From contig CAOLHI010000962.1 of assembly GCA_948474755.1 (NCBI GenBank), positions 62,001 to 126,000 on the forward strand: a DNA stretch of 64,000 nt, written 5' to 3'. Both the position numbers and the translations under genes were made by a program. Source of the DNA: Ctenosaura bakeri. Its lineage: Eukaryota; Chordata; Lepidosauria; Squamata; Iguanidae. The notes below the pieces were generated by a model. The model searched no databases. It was not told the DNA's origin and saw only the letters and a list, made by a program, of their open reading frames with translations. This document shows positions 1-11,765 of this stretch, one piece after another; the stretch's first letter is position 1, and every line of letters begins with the position of its first letter.

Positions 1-3000
1 GCTAGGCTGGCCCCCTCCCTGCTTTCCTCTTGTAGGCAAACAAAGATATTTCTTTTTAAGTAGGCATTTAATGGGTGAGCTGGAGACCTTTTATTCTTTT
101 ATTAGTTGTTTTTTTCAAAAAAAAATCTAGTGTTGATTTTATATGTTTTTTAATGCATCAACAGAGGCTGAACAGAGAGACCTGTTTTCTTCTGCTTGAT
201 CAGTGGCTTTCAAGATGTTATCCCAAAGAAGAGTCTTGAGCTTAGAGCAATAGTTCTGGCATGCCTGTGGGGTAAATGCCTGACAATGTGTGCAGGCTCC
301 CACATTGTGACAACAGATACTTGGAGTGAGCATCCTTTTCTGGGATTTTGGCCCTACAGGACAAGTATTTTTTAAATGAAGTTGAAGAGGCTATAAGCCC
401 TCAGTGGGCTTGAACAGTCAAGCCAATTCAACAAGTCAAAAACAGAAGTCTGTAAGCTGAAGTCAGGTAAATCTGTACATTAAACCAACGGAAACACCAA
501 TGAATCAAGGCAAAATGCAATCCAAGAGGGTAAGTAAGAAAGTCCAAGATCAAATTGTAAGCCATAAGACAAACCAAAAAGCAAAGACACTCAAAATACT
601 TTGTTCAATGTTGCTGTTGAAGCAGATGAAAAGGAACTAAGGAACTGAGCAGGAACCATGCTGGTTACATGTATCAGTGGAAGAGGGGATACTGCCAAGA
701 CACTTAGCTGATAGCTCCAGAAGGTTCTGAATGACACCTGCACAAGCAAAGGTGACCCATTTGTGTGAGTCACAGAGAACACCAAGAACTTTTTCTCTTT
801 TCTTTTTCATACAGAAGCTTTATAGTAAGACATGGTACTCTTAACTCTTGAAGCCTTGAATTTGTGGGTAGGAGTAATAAAACCACAAGGTTATAGGGAC
901 AGAGGGACTACCATTCAGGCTCCTTCAAGAACAATATTTTGGATGTATTTCATTTCCAAAAGGCTCCTACTGGGCTGTGCATTATTGTCACTGAATACTA
1001 TATAGCAGTTCAGTGATAACAGTGTTGTCACTGAACTACTAAATAGTTCAAATTCATTGATAATGCATGAGGCCAGTTTGAATGTCCAAATCTCTAATAG
1101 CTTTTTCACACTTTTTTTTAATTCAAAGCACAATTTTTCTGAAAGCACAATTCACTCTGATACTCCAAATGATTTACTTCTGTATCACCAAGAACAGGAA
1201 AGAAAATAGGAGAGCTGAATGCCATAAGTAGAAAAATGACACTGCATGCCCTCTAATCAATAACTAAGAAGGTTGAGAGCTAAGAGCAACATCAGCTAAG
1301 GGAGATATGTTATGCGGGAGTGTGCTGACTGGAACTCCCCATGTGTGTCTATTTTACAAACTTCAGCTACTCAGAGTAAACATAGGTCATGGGGTTGCTA
1401 ATCTTTTGCCCCTTGCTTAAACCTTAATCTACCTCTCTGCCCTCCTGACAAGATGTTATTAGCTGCACAGTGGAAAACATCCAGGCGTAAAGTGTGATTC
1501 TGTGCATATTTACTCAGATTTAAGTCCCACTGTGTTCAGTGAGGTTGCTTACTAGTTAAGTGTGCCTATGACTGATACCTTCAGTTCAGGCCCACAAGTC
1601 TGTCTACTGCTCACAGCAGTTCTCAAGAATAGCAGAAGTCAGGGGAGGACGTGTGGATTCATCTCAGGGGGAAGGATTAGAGTTTCCTTTCATCCTGTCA
1701 CAGTCCATGTCTTCATAAACATCTTCTCACTCTGAACAAGCACAAAATAAAAATACAACGCACTGGACCATGGTGGAATGTTCCTGTAACATACAGTTTG
1801 ACCTGGAAGAGAAAGTAGTTTCTAGGCACTTTGGGCATTTTTTTAAAACAACTTTCAAGAGTAGAATTTAGAATTCTGTGTACCATAGTATATAGGGAAA
1901 TGCCATTTCAGGCTGTGGAGTGATTATAAATCTCTGTCTTAACCAAAGTGCTTGAACCAGTCACTTCGGAGGCCAATGTCAGATAAGCTGTCTTGATACC
2001 TGAGGTGATTTTAAAAATAAGCAGGGGTAATGGATGACACAGGCAGAGTGTCCATCACCATCTGGGAGTGATCAACAGGTGTAACAGATGGTCACCAAGC
2101 CTCCATAAATCCCCAACCTACCCCACTGCAGTTTAAATAAAGGCACAATGCCCTTAGTTTTCCCTGGTTTTCTCCCCATCTGTTGAAATCCAGAAGGGTT
2201 CTTCATCTACACTTTAGCTGCTGCTTTCCCACTGGATTCTAAGTGCTGCATCTCACCATATTGCCCCTGTCAGTGCAGCTGTTTGAGTATGAAAATCCTG
2301 GTGTGTCCTGACTTTTCGTTTGAGCAGCAAAGAGTGCTTTGCCTGGCTTGTGCAGTGAGCACAGATGAACAAAGCATCTAACTGCAGTGGAAGAGGGACA
2401 ACTCTGGAAGTTGTAGGAATTGGGTTCTTACTAAGAGAAGAATATTTTTATACCTAATTATGCCAGGTCCCCAGATTGCTTCTTCCTTACTCTGGAGTGG
2501 TTCACCCTATCCTTCTTGTTACTTGTCCTCAAAACTCACCATCCAGGTGTCTAAAGGCTGGTAAGGTGACAGTAAAATATATGTGTGTATATCCTTGTAA
2601 TTGAATAGGCATGGCCAGAACTTGTTATTTCCCCTCTATAGAAGGAGATAATTTTAATGTGGCTACTTTTGAAACATGTAAAATAAAAGGTGGTTTTCCT
2701 CCACAGATCTCTCAAATCCTCTTGTTATCATTGCAGCTCTTGATTCTCAGCTCTGAGCTGGTTAAAGCTCTCTATGTTTCTCAACCTATCAGCCATTCTT
2801 CCCTCACTCCTTTCTCATCTCCGCTTAGCTCCAGCTCCTCAGAGCTCAGGATTCTGCAAGGAAACAGTATACAACAAAAGTTGCTGCCTTGCTTTCAGCA
2901 AAGTGTAGCCTTATGCATTGGGTCTACAGAGTGCTTATTCCAATATTCCAATCACATGAGGGGAAGAATGGGCGAATACTCATTGACTCCAGCACTGTCT

Positions 3001-3344
3001 TGGTGGACAGGCAAGGATCCTTCTCCACCTGGGTAGACTTCCCATGTAATTTTGAAATCTGCACATTTTGGTTTCAGACCTTCAGTTTAAGGACCGTTAA
3101 TTGGACTGGTGAGGACACAGTAGTGGAGAACCCACTCTCCCCTTAGGTAATTGAAGTCACAAGAGGAAGCCCAGAGTTTGAATAGTCACTACAATTCAGA
3201 GGCAAATGCATGCCCTTCCCAAGAAATGTGCCTTGAAGGTATGATCTGCACTTAGAAACTGGAGATGTATGCATTTTGAGTTGTCCAAGAAGCTCAGTTG
3301 TTGTTTTTTTAAGAAAGACTATAATTCTCAGCACAGAATAGGTA
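1..3344. other. No gene recognised (left flank)
   Basis: This stretch is AT-rich with only short open frames, none matching a family I know. A stretch around 1485-1575 resembles the 'aagtcccactg-gttca-tgg' motif of an old sauropsid dispersed repeat; the family is not assigned. Confidence 0.5.
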
Positions 3345-4798
3345 GAGAAGTAGTATAGGAATACCTGGCTAAATTAGATGAATTCACGTCTCCAGGGCCA
3401 GATGAATTACATCCAAGGATATTAAAAGAACTAGCAGAAGTCATTTCAGAACCACTTGCAATAATCTTTCAGAATGCTTGGAGAACAGGAGAAGTCTCAG
3501 CAGACTGGAGGAGGGCAAATGTCGTCCCCATTTTCAAGAAGGGAAAAAAACGAGGACCCAAGTAATTATCGACCAGTCAGCCTGACATCAATACCAGGAG
3601 AGATCCTAGAGCAAATCATTAAACAGTCAGTTTGCAATTTCTTAGAAAGTAATGCCATAATCACTAAACATCAACATGGATTTCTCAGAAATAAGTCATG
3701 CCAGACTAATCTTATCTCTTTTTACGAAAGACTTACAAGCTTGATAGATGAAGGGAATGCTGTGGACATAGTATATCTTGATTTCAGTAAGGCCTTTGAC
3801 AAAGTTTCCCATGACATTCTTGCAAAGAAACTAGTAAAATGCAGGCTGGACAGGGCTACTGTTAGGTGGATTTATAATTGTTTGGCCATCTGAACCCAAA
3901 GGGCGCTCACCAATGGCTGCTTTTCATCCTGGAGAGAAGTGACTAGTGGAGTGCCACAGGGTTCTGTCCTGGGCCCAGTACTATTCAACATCTTCATCAA
4001 TGACTTGGATGAAGGAGTAGAGGGCATGCTGATCAAATGTGCAGATGACACCAAATTGGGTGGGGTTGCTAATACACCGGAGGGCAGGATCAAAATTCAA
4101 AATGATTTTGACAGATTGGAGAGCTGGTCCAAAGCTAACAAAATGAATTTCAACAGAGAAATGTAAGGTTCTACACGTAGGCAAATAAAATGGAATGCAC
4201 AAATATAGGATGGGGGACACAAGGCTGGATAACAGTCTATGTGAAAGGGATCTAGGAGCCTTGGTAGATCATAAGCTGAACATGAGTTAGCAGTGTGATG
4301 TGGCAGCCAAGAAAGCCAATGCGATTCTTGGTTGCATCAATAGGAGTATGGTGTCTAGATCGATGGAAGTGTTAATGTGGTTATCTGGCCCCAGCCCGAG
4401 GTCTACAATTTCATATTGGTTATGTTTAATATTTCCACATGACACTCCATAAGATGAACTCCACATGTCTGAAAGGGTCACGAGAAGCCTGTGTAGGCAG
4501 ACATGGCCGCATGGCCTTAATTATGCACACTAGGTCTACGCCAGTAAACAACCATTTGCCACATAGCCGGTAGTGCCCTCCAAACACAGCCGACCATTAA
4601 GCTAATGCAAGGGCTCTAAGCCCTGAACTGCTTGCTCTATACAAATGCTAAGCGCTCCTCATCTGCATACTGTTCTAACAATTGACAATGCTGGCTAAAT
4701 CTCATCAATTCTGATTTTGACCTTTCGGAGGCTTTGTATCCACTCAGATCCTCATTGTTCTCCTTGGGAGAGGGCTAGCCTCCAGGTACAATCTTCCC

Positions 4799-4806
4799 TA
4801 TAAAAA
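4799..4806 (+). promoter_or_regulatory. TATA box of the solo LTR
   Basis: TATAAAAA lies about 270 bp before the LTR polyadenylation signal, the usual U3 promoter position. Activity is not implied. Confidence 0.6.
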
Positions 4807-5070
4807 CCCCAAGTCTGAGCTCCTTGTCAGAACGCTCATGCCTTGCATCCCAAACTGCTGCCACTCTGTTCAGCAAGCCTCCCCTCAGCCTCCACTTGCT
4901 GAGCTACTACGATCCCCTATTTCTCCTATCCCGGACTGCAGGATCATGTGGAGTATCACCCCAGAAAACCCTCTGAAAACCCCTATCAATTTTCCTCACT
5001 TTCTGCTTCTATAGTTCTTGGATGAGTGTGTGAGTGTGTGTGTCGTTGTTTGCTTTATTAAGGAGAGTTT

Positions 5071-5076
5071 AATAAA
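5071..5076 (+). terminator. Polyadenylation signal of the solo LTR
   Basis: AATAAA is followed by 'atctttaatttaacaacttg', as in the R region of retroviral LTRs. Confidence 0.6.
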
Positions 5077-5559
5077 ATCTTTAATTTAACAACTTGCCTA
5101 GTTCTTGTCACGGCCCGACCCCGTAAACATAAGGTTAAAGATCTCGCTACATTACTCTGCCTCTCGTATTGCTAGCTTGTGCTCCTTGCTAATTCCCCCA
5201 ACTTATTAATATTTGGAGCACACTTAGGAGTCCCTCCTGGGACCCCTAGAAATCAGGGTAACAGAGGTAATGGTACCACTCTATTCTGGATTGGTTAAAC
5301 TTCATTTGGAACACTGTGTACAGTTCTGGGCACCTCATTTCAAGAAGGATATCGACAAGCTGGAATGTGTCCAGAGAAGAGTGACTAAAATGGTGAAGGG
5401 TCTAGAAGCCATTCCCTATGAGGAGTGGCTTAGAGAGCTAGGTATGTTTAGACTGCAGAAGAGAAGGTTAAGAGGGGACACGATAGCCATGTTTAAATAT
5501 TTGAAAGGATGTCATGTTGAGGAGGGAGCAGGCTTGTTTTCCACTGCTCCAGAGACTAG

Positions 5560-5674
5560 GCTCATTTCCGCACTAGACTGTTATAGTGCTATGATTCCAC
5601 TTTCAATATCCAGGATTCCATAGGATGTTGAAAGTGGAATCATAGAGCTATAACAATCTAGTACGGAAAGTCTA
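5560..5674. mobile_element. Harbinger-like MITE, 115-bp hairpin form, inside CR1
   Basis: Its two arms are near-complete inverted repeats (cactagactgttatagtgct / agctataacaatctagt). TAG flanks it at 5557-5559 and 5675-5677. Removing the element with one TAG restores the expected CR1 reading 'gagactaggacaagg', so the boundaries are well supported. It is a deleted version of the roughly 200-bp family seen at 6436, 25538 and 61248. Confidence 0.85.
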
Positions 5675-5930
5675 TAGGACAAGGAGCAATGGATTCAAGC
5701 TGCAGATAAAGAGATTCCACTTGAACCTCAGGAAGAACTTCTTGACAGTCAGAGCTGTTCAGCAGTGGAATATGCTGCCTTGGAATGTGGTGGATTCTCC
5801 TTCTTTGGAGGTTTTTAAGCAGAGGCTGGATGGCCATCTGTTGGGAATGCTTTGATGTGTGTTCCTGCATAGCAAGGGGTTGGACTCAATGGCCCCTGTG
5901 GTCTCTTCCAACTCTATGATTCTACATGTC

Positions 5931-6435
5931 TACTAAAATAGCTCACTAAAGATTAACAAAGAACAATCAACATACCCAAATTTGATGGAGGTTGTTAATT
6001 ATAAACCAGTTCAATTACAAAGCTTTACAAGGTCATCCAAGTTGAACTTGCAGCCCTAGAAACATTCCATGGAAGAGCCACTGCAGCTTAATGTGATGAA
6101 AGATGAACCAGATCTCATCAAATCTGTCAGATCCTGGAGCATGATGTAGGCCCTTAATTCTCATCACACTTTTTCACTAAGGCAGTTGTCCATGTTTTTT
6201 GTTTGTTTGTTCTTCTATTTGTGTGAGATTTGTTGCACTGTTTTATATGCTTTATTAATTTTTATTTTTTTCTCTTGATCATCTAATGGAAGGAGATCAG
6301 TTCCTTATCCAGCAAACGTCTTTTATGACACTGATATGTGGAAAGGAACACTTGCAATTAGGGACATAGCTACAGATGACCTTGTAATTTGTTGTGCTTC
6401 TAGAAACTCCTTTTGCCAAAATCATTTTCTTAATA
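5931..6435. other. No feature recognised
   Basis: AT-rich unique-looking sequence, with no exon-like or repeat-family similarity that I can name. Confidence 0.4.
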
Positions 6436-6639
6436 GGGCCATTTCCGCACCCTACTGTTATAGTACTATTATTCCACTTTCAACATTCTGTGGAATTTTG
6501 GGGGTTATAGTTTATGAAGACCAAAGAGTTCGCTGGCTGAGAATTCTAAATGCTGCTCCCTCAACTGCAAACCCCAGGATTCCATAGGATGTTGAAAAGT
6601 GGAATAATAGCACTATAACAGTGTAGTGTGGAAATGACC
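6436..6639. mobile_element. Harbinger-like MITE, about 200-bp family
   Basis: It starts GGGCCATTTCCGCAC and ends GTGTGGAAATGACC. The left arm 'tatagtactattattccacttt' is the inverse of 'aagtggaataatagcactata' on the right, with the characteristic centre 'ctggctgagaattctaaa'. The flanks are ATA and TAG. Confidence 0.75.
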
Positions 6640-7379
6640 TAGATATTCTTATGACATGTATAGCTAGGTTTCAGTTTCACCACATTTTCTCCAACAATCT
6701 AAGTTTGCAAAATTGTATATAATTTCCACAAGATTGACTGGGGTCATGTTTTTCCACTCTAATACTATTGTCTGTCCATCTATAACTAAATTTATCTCAT
6801 GCAATTGTATGTCTGGGATACTTGTCCCCATACATGTTGTATGCCTTTGCATCATTCTTATTTGCTTGCTTATATTAGTAGACATCAAGTTAAACAAGAG
6901 TCAACAGTGTGATGTGGCAGCCAAAAACGCTAGCACAATTACCAGACTGCACGAACAGGAATATAGTTTCCAGAACAAAGGAGGCAGTAATACCACTTGA
7001 TTCTGCTTTAGTAGATGGGGGAGAGGCACTATTTGACACTAAGGCTTTTTTTTTTTTTCCTTCAGAGAAAAGGTATAAAAGTTGCTCACTTTCTTGTCAC
7101 TCCCAAATTGAAAAGAAAGATCCCCAGGTTCCAAAAATCATGAGAAAAGGACTTGGATAGGTACCATTTTGATAGAACACCATTTAAAAGATGCACAATA
7201 TCTGTGAAACCAAAGATGTGGGGGGAGGGTTTAAAATACTATACATGAGGGAAAAGAAACAAGGGAAGGTTCATTCAGAGTAGGCTGCAGGGACATTTTG
7301 ACATTTAAAGGTGGCTGGATATTTTGTTCATTGATCTTTGAAAGACCTTTCAAAGCAGTTAAAAAGAGGACGATGTCGG
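6640..7379. other. No gene recognised
   Basis: AT-rich sequence with a poly-T run near 7046-7057. The open frames on both strands have no family similarity. Confidence 0.4.
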
Positions 7380-7476
7380 GAGGGGCCAGTTTGAGTCCCA
7401 ACCTGAGAAAAAAAGTGGGGTATAAATAAATATGATGATGATCATGATGATGATGAGGAGGAGGAGGAGGAGGAAG
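7380..7476 (+). mobile_element. L2-like LINE 3' end with (ATG)n/(GAG)n tail
   Basis: 'gagtcccaacctgagaaa...gtggggtataaataaatatg' is the standard 3' terminus of L2-like LINEs in reptiles, followed by a trinucleotide tail (7432-7476). Only the end is present. Confidence 0.6.
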
Positions 7477-7958
7477 CCCCTTCCCTCATTGCTAAATATT
7501 GTTGAAAATTCATTGTTACCAGGCATGAAAGACAGGGTTCCTCTTTATTCTGCCTTCCTATTTACCTGGTTTGGGGATGAGGAGAGTGTAGAAGTCACAA
7601 GTAAGACAACACAAAAATAGGAAAAGTGATTATTGGGGGGAGGTATGGCAGGAGAGAAGCAGGGAAAAACTGTGTTCCTCTCTGTCTAAAGCTTTTCCTG
7701 ATTGGAAATTCCCATGATAGTCAGACCCTCCTCCCTTTCCAGTTGGGAAGAGATGGGAGAGAAAATGCTGTTTCCTATTGTAAAATGCTAAAGTTGGTGA
7801 TTTATTCTGCGTAAAATTGACCCCCCCTTTTCACTGGAAACAGCATTTCTGCATAGAAAAGCTTCCTGCATAGAAATTGCTGTTTCCTGTGCTGAAAATG
7901 CTATTTTCTGAACAAAAATGCCACATACAAATTTTGTGCAGAATAAATCCCACACTGT
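7477..7958. other. No gene recognised
   Basis: No exon signals. 7805-7935 contains repeated 'aaa-gcatttctgcatagaaa' type motifs. Confidence 0.35.
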
Positions 7959-8378
7959 GGCCCTTTTCGCATGGCATTTTCGATGTGAAAGGGCCTCTCG
8001 AGCATCGTGCACATGTGATGAGTGGTCCACACAATGCACTCACATTTGCGCAATGCTCCAGGGCCTGGCAGGGACCGCTCACGCATTTTTTTATTTTCAG
8101 CTTGAAGCCAAAAATGGTGCACAGTTGCACATTGCTCAGGGCCCCCACACGCACTTACCTTGCATGTGGAGCCTTGGGAGCTGGGCTGGTCTTGTTTCCT
8201 GTCCAGTGCAGCCTGAGAAGGTTCCAGGCTGCACTGTGAAAGGAAGAGGTGGGGCTCTCACGCGAGCAGGAAGCTCGTGCGGAGCCAAAGGACCCCAGAT
8301 GTAAGAGCCTCTCTTCAGAGACTGCTCGCATGAGCACTGCACCCCAGTGCCGAGAAAAGGTGAATTGCAGAAAGGGCC
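7959..8378. mobile_element. Harbinger-like MITE, GC-rich 420-bp family
   Basis: It starts GGCCCTTTTCGCATGG and ends TTGCAGAAAGGGCC, with TGT duplicated on both flanks (7956-7958 and 8379-8381). The interior is GC-rich and CpG-bearing, which leaves long overlapping open frames on both strands that I take as non-coding. A second copy in the opposite orientation is at 35151-35555. Confidence 0.8.
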
Positions 8379-8413
8379 TGTGACTTACTTTCAATTGTGA
8401 TGAGTAATTCAAA

Positions 8414-8650
8414 CTGTGTGTGTATGTGCCTTTAAGTTGCCTGTTGAATTATGGCAACCTGATAAATTTCATAGGATTTTCTTAGACAAGGAATATTCAG
8501 TGGTAGTTTTTCCAGTTTGTTCCTCTAAAATATAGCCTATAGGACCTGGTATTTATTGGCAATCTCCCATTCAAGTACTAACCAGGGCTGATCATGCTTA
8601 GCTATCAAGATCAGACAGATCTGGTACCTTTAGGATACTAGGATTTTACT
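8414..8650 (-). mobile_element. 5S-rRNA-derived SINE
   Basis: Read on the minus strand, 8560-8645 resembles the 5S rRNA internal promoter region (gtctgatcttgatagctaagcat, then gttagtacttgaatgggaga). The rest is a conserved SINE body ending in 'cttaaaggcacatacacac'. The body recurs at 11008-11154. Confidence 0.7.
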
Positions 8651-9611
8651 TCCACAACAGGAACGTACTCCTGTCTCCGCCCTATCACTCTTTATTCGTC
8701 ACTCCACTCAAAGACCTTCTTTCACTAAAGACCTTCAGAAGCCAAGCCAGCAGCCAGATGTGTCAATGGAAGACCTGTCACTGCTATTTCTGCAACCTTG
8801 GCAACAATGGGCTATATTTCTCTCACTAGTAGCTTTTTTTCAATGGCTTTTCATTCATTAAGGCTGTTACTTACAGAGTCACACGCACACACACACATAT
8901 TAAATATCAATAGAAAAAATATTCTAGCACCAGTTCAAAGACTGAATTTTGAAAATTAACATTGATGCTTAAAAAAAACCTAATATAACTACAATTTTCT
9001 GACAGCCTACTGAGGGTATTGCACTGATGAAGGATATTAAATGTTGTTGTTGTTGTTTTTTAAAAAAGTAAAAATTGTAATTAATGAAGCATTCATTTTC
9101 TTGGTACTGATTAATTTCTCATAGCATCTTTTGAGCCAAATATTAGCAGTAGATGTTGCCTTTTGTGCTAGCAGAACAGTTGTTCATTTTATTTATAGCT
9201 CCTCAATCTCCATTACTGTTGAGTGAGAACTGGCAAAGGTTCTGTTAACCAGGACGTTTTTCTAAGATTTGTTGTGAAACTTACGAAAAATGCCATTTTG
9301 CACTCATATAGAACACCACCAACCTTTGCTTTGTCTTTATTCATACCTTGATTTACACCAGGAACTCAGATCTATTCAAAGCTTACATGCATATATTCAC
9401 AGTCTGGCTCTTGTTGCTTGAGATGAAGAACATTACATATATGCAAGCCAATTAGACTACAATTAGTGTTCACAGATCTGCAGGTCTAGCCCGGATTCTC
9501 CAGACCTTAGACCCTCTCCTCCAGTCCTGAAGGTGGGAAAGAAGAATCTCAGAGCAAGAGGGCTGAACCAAAAAGTGTGTGAGTATGCATTTTCCTAATT
9601 CATTAGACTAA
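8651..9611. other. No gene recognised
   Basis: AT-rich, with a short (CA)n near 8880-8898 and a (TTG)n near 9043-9057. No gene-like signal. Confidence 0.4.
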
Positions 9612-10017
9612 GGCCACTTCTGCACTATAGTGCCATCCCAGAATGGGGACATATTGAAGACAGTCTGCAATGCATGCCATTGCACAATGTCATTGTCATC
9701 CCACTCCTCTCACATCCCCAGTCATTGCAATCATGTGGTATAATTACCAGAAAAAATCTGGTAATAAACCCCTTTCATGCAACAATTGCATCGCCTGCAG
9801 CTGTGTTGGAAGAGCGGAAGTGCTATCAATCACTTCCTTCCTTAGTGCAGTGCCAAAAGAGGCCATCTGCACTGTGGAAGGAAGGAGCACATCTTGAGCA
9901 CCACTCATCCACCAGCAGCTAGCCAGGTACACAGGGAAGTATTTGGGAGACACTAAAATGGCATTGCTGGCGTGACGCCAGGAAGTCATGAGATCCAGGT
10001 ATGGTGTGGAAAGGGCC
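9612..10017. mobile_element. Harbinger-like MITE, about 406 bp, distinct interior
   Basis: It starts GGCCACTTCTGCAC and ends GTGTGGAAAGGGCC. The flanks are TAA on the left and TTA on the right. The interior is unlike the 200-bp and 420-bp families. Confidence 0.7.
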
Positions 10018-11007
10018 TTAGTCTTTGAATGGTATACAACTGTGGTTGATGCTTAAGTTATCGTGCTTAATGATGTCAGCAGGGGGCTACCCCTTTTAAT
10101 ATCACCCTTGTAATATCACCAAGGCCCACTGCCATGATCTCAAAAGTGGTCATTTCTAGGTCTCAGGTCTTAGTGCTGAAATCTCAGCAGCTGAGATAAT
10201 CCTGGCCTGGCAACCCTACCCATGGCAGTTGAACTTTATTTCATCACTGGCAACAGGATAGCACCTTCTACTGCCCGAGGGCAGAAGTCTAGCAGTGTAG
10301 CACCCAGTTCTCTCATCCAAACTTTTGTCATGATTTCCTGCTTTCTACACCCTGTTAGCTTCCTGAAATCACCTCATTCTATACAATGGAACACAATTCC
10401 ATGATAGAAACTATATACTCTTGTATTCAGTGTGGCTGGGTATACCTAAATTATACTGCATATTGTCTCAACCACTCATTGTGAAGATACACACATACAT
10501 ATATTGAAATACACACATACATATATTTTAGTTAAAACAGACATTTACCTGGTACTCTGAGTTATTTTATTTAGCTGTTATCCTCAATCTTTTTTCCTCT
10601 GTAGTAGTTTCTTAAGAGTCAATATGTTTACTAAAAAAACACAGTTATTTTGTAGATAATTGAAGAAAAAGGCTTAGTCTTCTTCTGCTGGGCCTATCAT
10701 CTTTTCAACAACAAATAGCCTTAATAATTCCACCCACATAACAACTTACACAAAAAAAGAATGATGATTTATTAATTCAAAGGGGAAGAAATACAATAAT
10801 CCTCCTAATATTTTAAGCCCTGTTGTTTTTGCTTCTTAAAAAAGAAGAAGAAAGGAATTATCATTAAGTTCCAAGGAAGCAGGAGAAAGCCTTTTGTTCT
10901 AAAATCCATTTTTAAAGTTAACTAATGTCATCCCAGATAGTTGAGATAATCTGAAAGGATGTTCCATGCCTGTTTAATTAATCCCTCTCTATTTGCTAGA
11001 AAAGAAA
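10018..11007. other. No gene recognised
   Basis: 10130-10215 resembles a dispersed repeat ending 'cctggcaaccct' that has relatives near 28550 and 50830. The remainder is AT-rich. Confidence 0.35.
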
Positions 11008-11154
11008 CCGTGTGTGTGTGTATGTGTGCGTGCATGCCTTTAAGTCATCTGTTGATTTAAGGTGACCTCATGAATTTCATAAGGTTTTCTTGGGCAAGGA
11101 ATACTCACAGGTGGTTTTGCCAGTTCATTACTCTGAAATATAGCCTAGAGCACC
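11008..11154 (-). mobile_element. 5S-type SINE body, fragment
   Basis: It shares the block from 'gcctttaagt' through 'ttcataaggttttcttgggcaaggaat' to 'gaaatatagcct' with the 8414-8650 element. The 5S-like head is missing. Confidence 0.65.
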
Positions 11155-11640
11155 AAATAGCCATTCTCAACTGGTTTTTTGGCCATGGCACACCTAAGAG
11201 CTCTTTTCAGGTTCCAGAGTCCCCCTGTCAAACAGGGATACAACATAAACAAATAAACAGAAAATAATTTATTACTGAACACCAGAAAAACTTGAACATT
11301 CCAACATATTGGATAAAACTTTTTAAAAGATCTTTTTAAAATCTTTATCAGGCCTGGTATGATCCTTGAGCTTGGTGCTTTTCTGAAAGTTTCATGATAT
11401 AGGGCTTCAAATTAGACAATGAAGTTAGGAGGCCACCTCTTCTGATGTCAATTCTGTTCTTGAATTTTGTCAAGAAAACTGTCAAATGGTGTGTTGGAAA
11501 CATATTATAAATAGTAGAGAAACTATTGACTCCAATTCAGGTTGCTGCTTGGGCATTTCATGAGTTCAGTTATCAGGGCCCCCATAAACCCTTGGGGTTC
11601 CCCTTCTCATGATTGTTACCCCCTTCAAATGTGCCAGAGC
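11155..11640. mobile_element. Possible hAT-type non-autonomous element
   Basis: 'ccattctcaactggttttttggccatggcacacct' resembles a terminus of Charlie-like hAT repeats, and 'cccataaacccttggggttccc' near 11580 fits the same class. Boundaries are not resolved. Confidence 0.35.
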
Positions 11641-11660
11641 TCCCTTGGGAGCTATATCAT

Positions 11661-11765
11661 GCCTATTCAGAATGGCTGCCCTAAAGGCACCATATCATGT
11701 CTGATCTTGGAAGCTAATCAGGAACAACCCTGGTTAGTATTTGGGTTGGGAGACCATAAGTCCTA
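11661..11765 (+). mobile_element. 5S-rRNA-like head of a SINE (or 5S pseudogene)
   Basis: It contains 'gtctgatcttggaagctaatcagg...ctggttagtatttgggttgggagacc', closely following the 5S rRNA promoter and 3' half. Several changes and the lack of the 5S 3' end argue against a working 5S gene; a SINE head is the better reading. Confidence 0.65.

Larger units (their letters stand above)
4370..5263 (+). mobile_element. Solo LTR of an endogenous retrovirus-like element, inserted in CR1
   Basis: The 894-bp block starts TGTTA and ends TAACA (inverted ends). The 4-bp flanks GAAG (4366-4369) and GAGG (5264-5267) fit a target duplication with one change. CR1 sequence stops at 4369 and resumes at 5268. 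A TATA box (TATAAAAA, 4799-4806) and AATAAA (5071-5076) sit where U3/R and R/U5 features are expected, with a C-rich 'cggcccgacccc' after the poly(A) signal. No internal coding region is present, so it is a recombined solo LTR. Confidence 0.85.
3345..5930 (+). mobile_element. CR1 non-LTR retrotransposon, 5'-truncated, decayed, interrupted twice
   Basis: Reverse transcriptase pieces lie in several frames. 3550-3890 carries NYRPVSLTSIPG, HQHGFLRNKSCQTNL and YLDFSKAFDKVSHDIL. 3939-4166 carries [20 protein letters not shown] and ADDTKLGG. 5270-5620 carries the CR1 C-terminal [13 protein letters not shown] and [16 protein letters not shown]. The element ends with CR1-type 'ctctatgattcta' near 5910-5925. 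Frameshifts, and Cys in place of the usual Phe/Tyr before ADD in the catalytic motif, show it is dead. An LTR (4370-5263) and a MITE (5560-5674) interrupt it; about 1.6 kb of CR1 sequence remains. Confidence 0.93.

Noticed and set aside
7788..8412. Cluster of 70-128-codon open frames on both strands
   Set aside because: They lie mostly over the GC-rich MITE at 7959-8378 and overlap each other in several frames. The same shadows recur at the second copy (35151-35555).
11661..11765. Functional 5S rRNA gene
   Set aside because: Several substitutions and a missing 3' end and T-run terminator; the same head is joined to a SINE body at 8414-8650.
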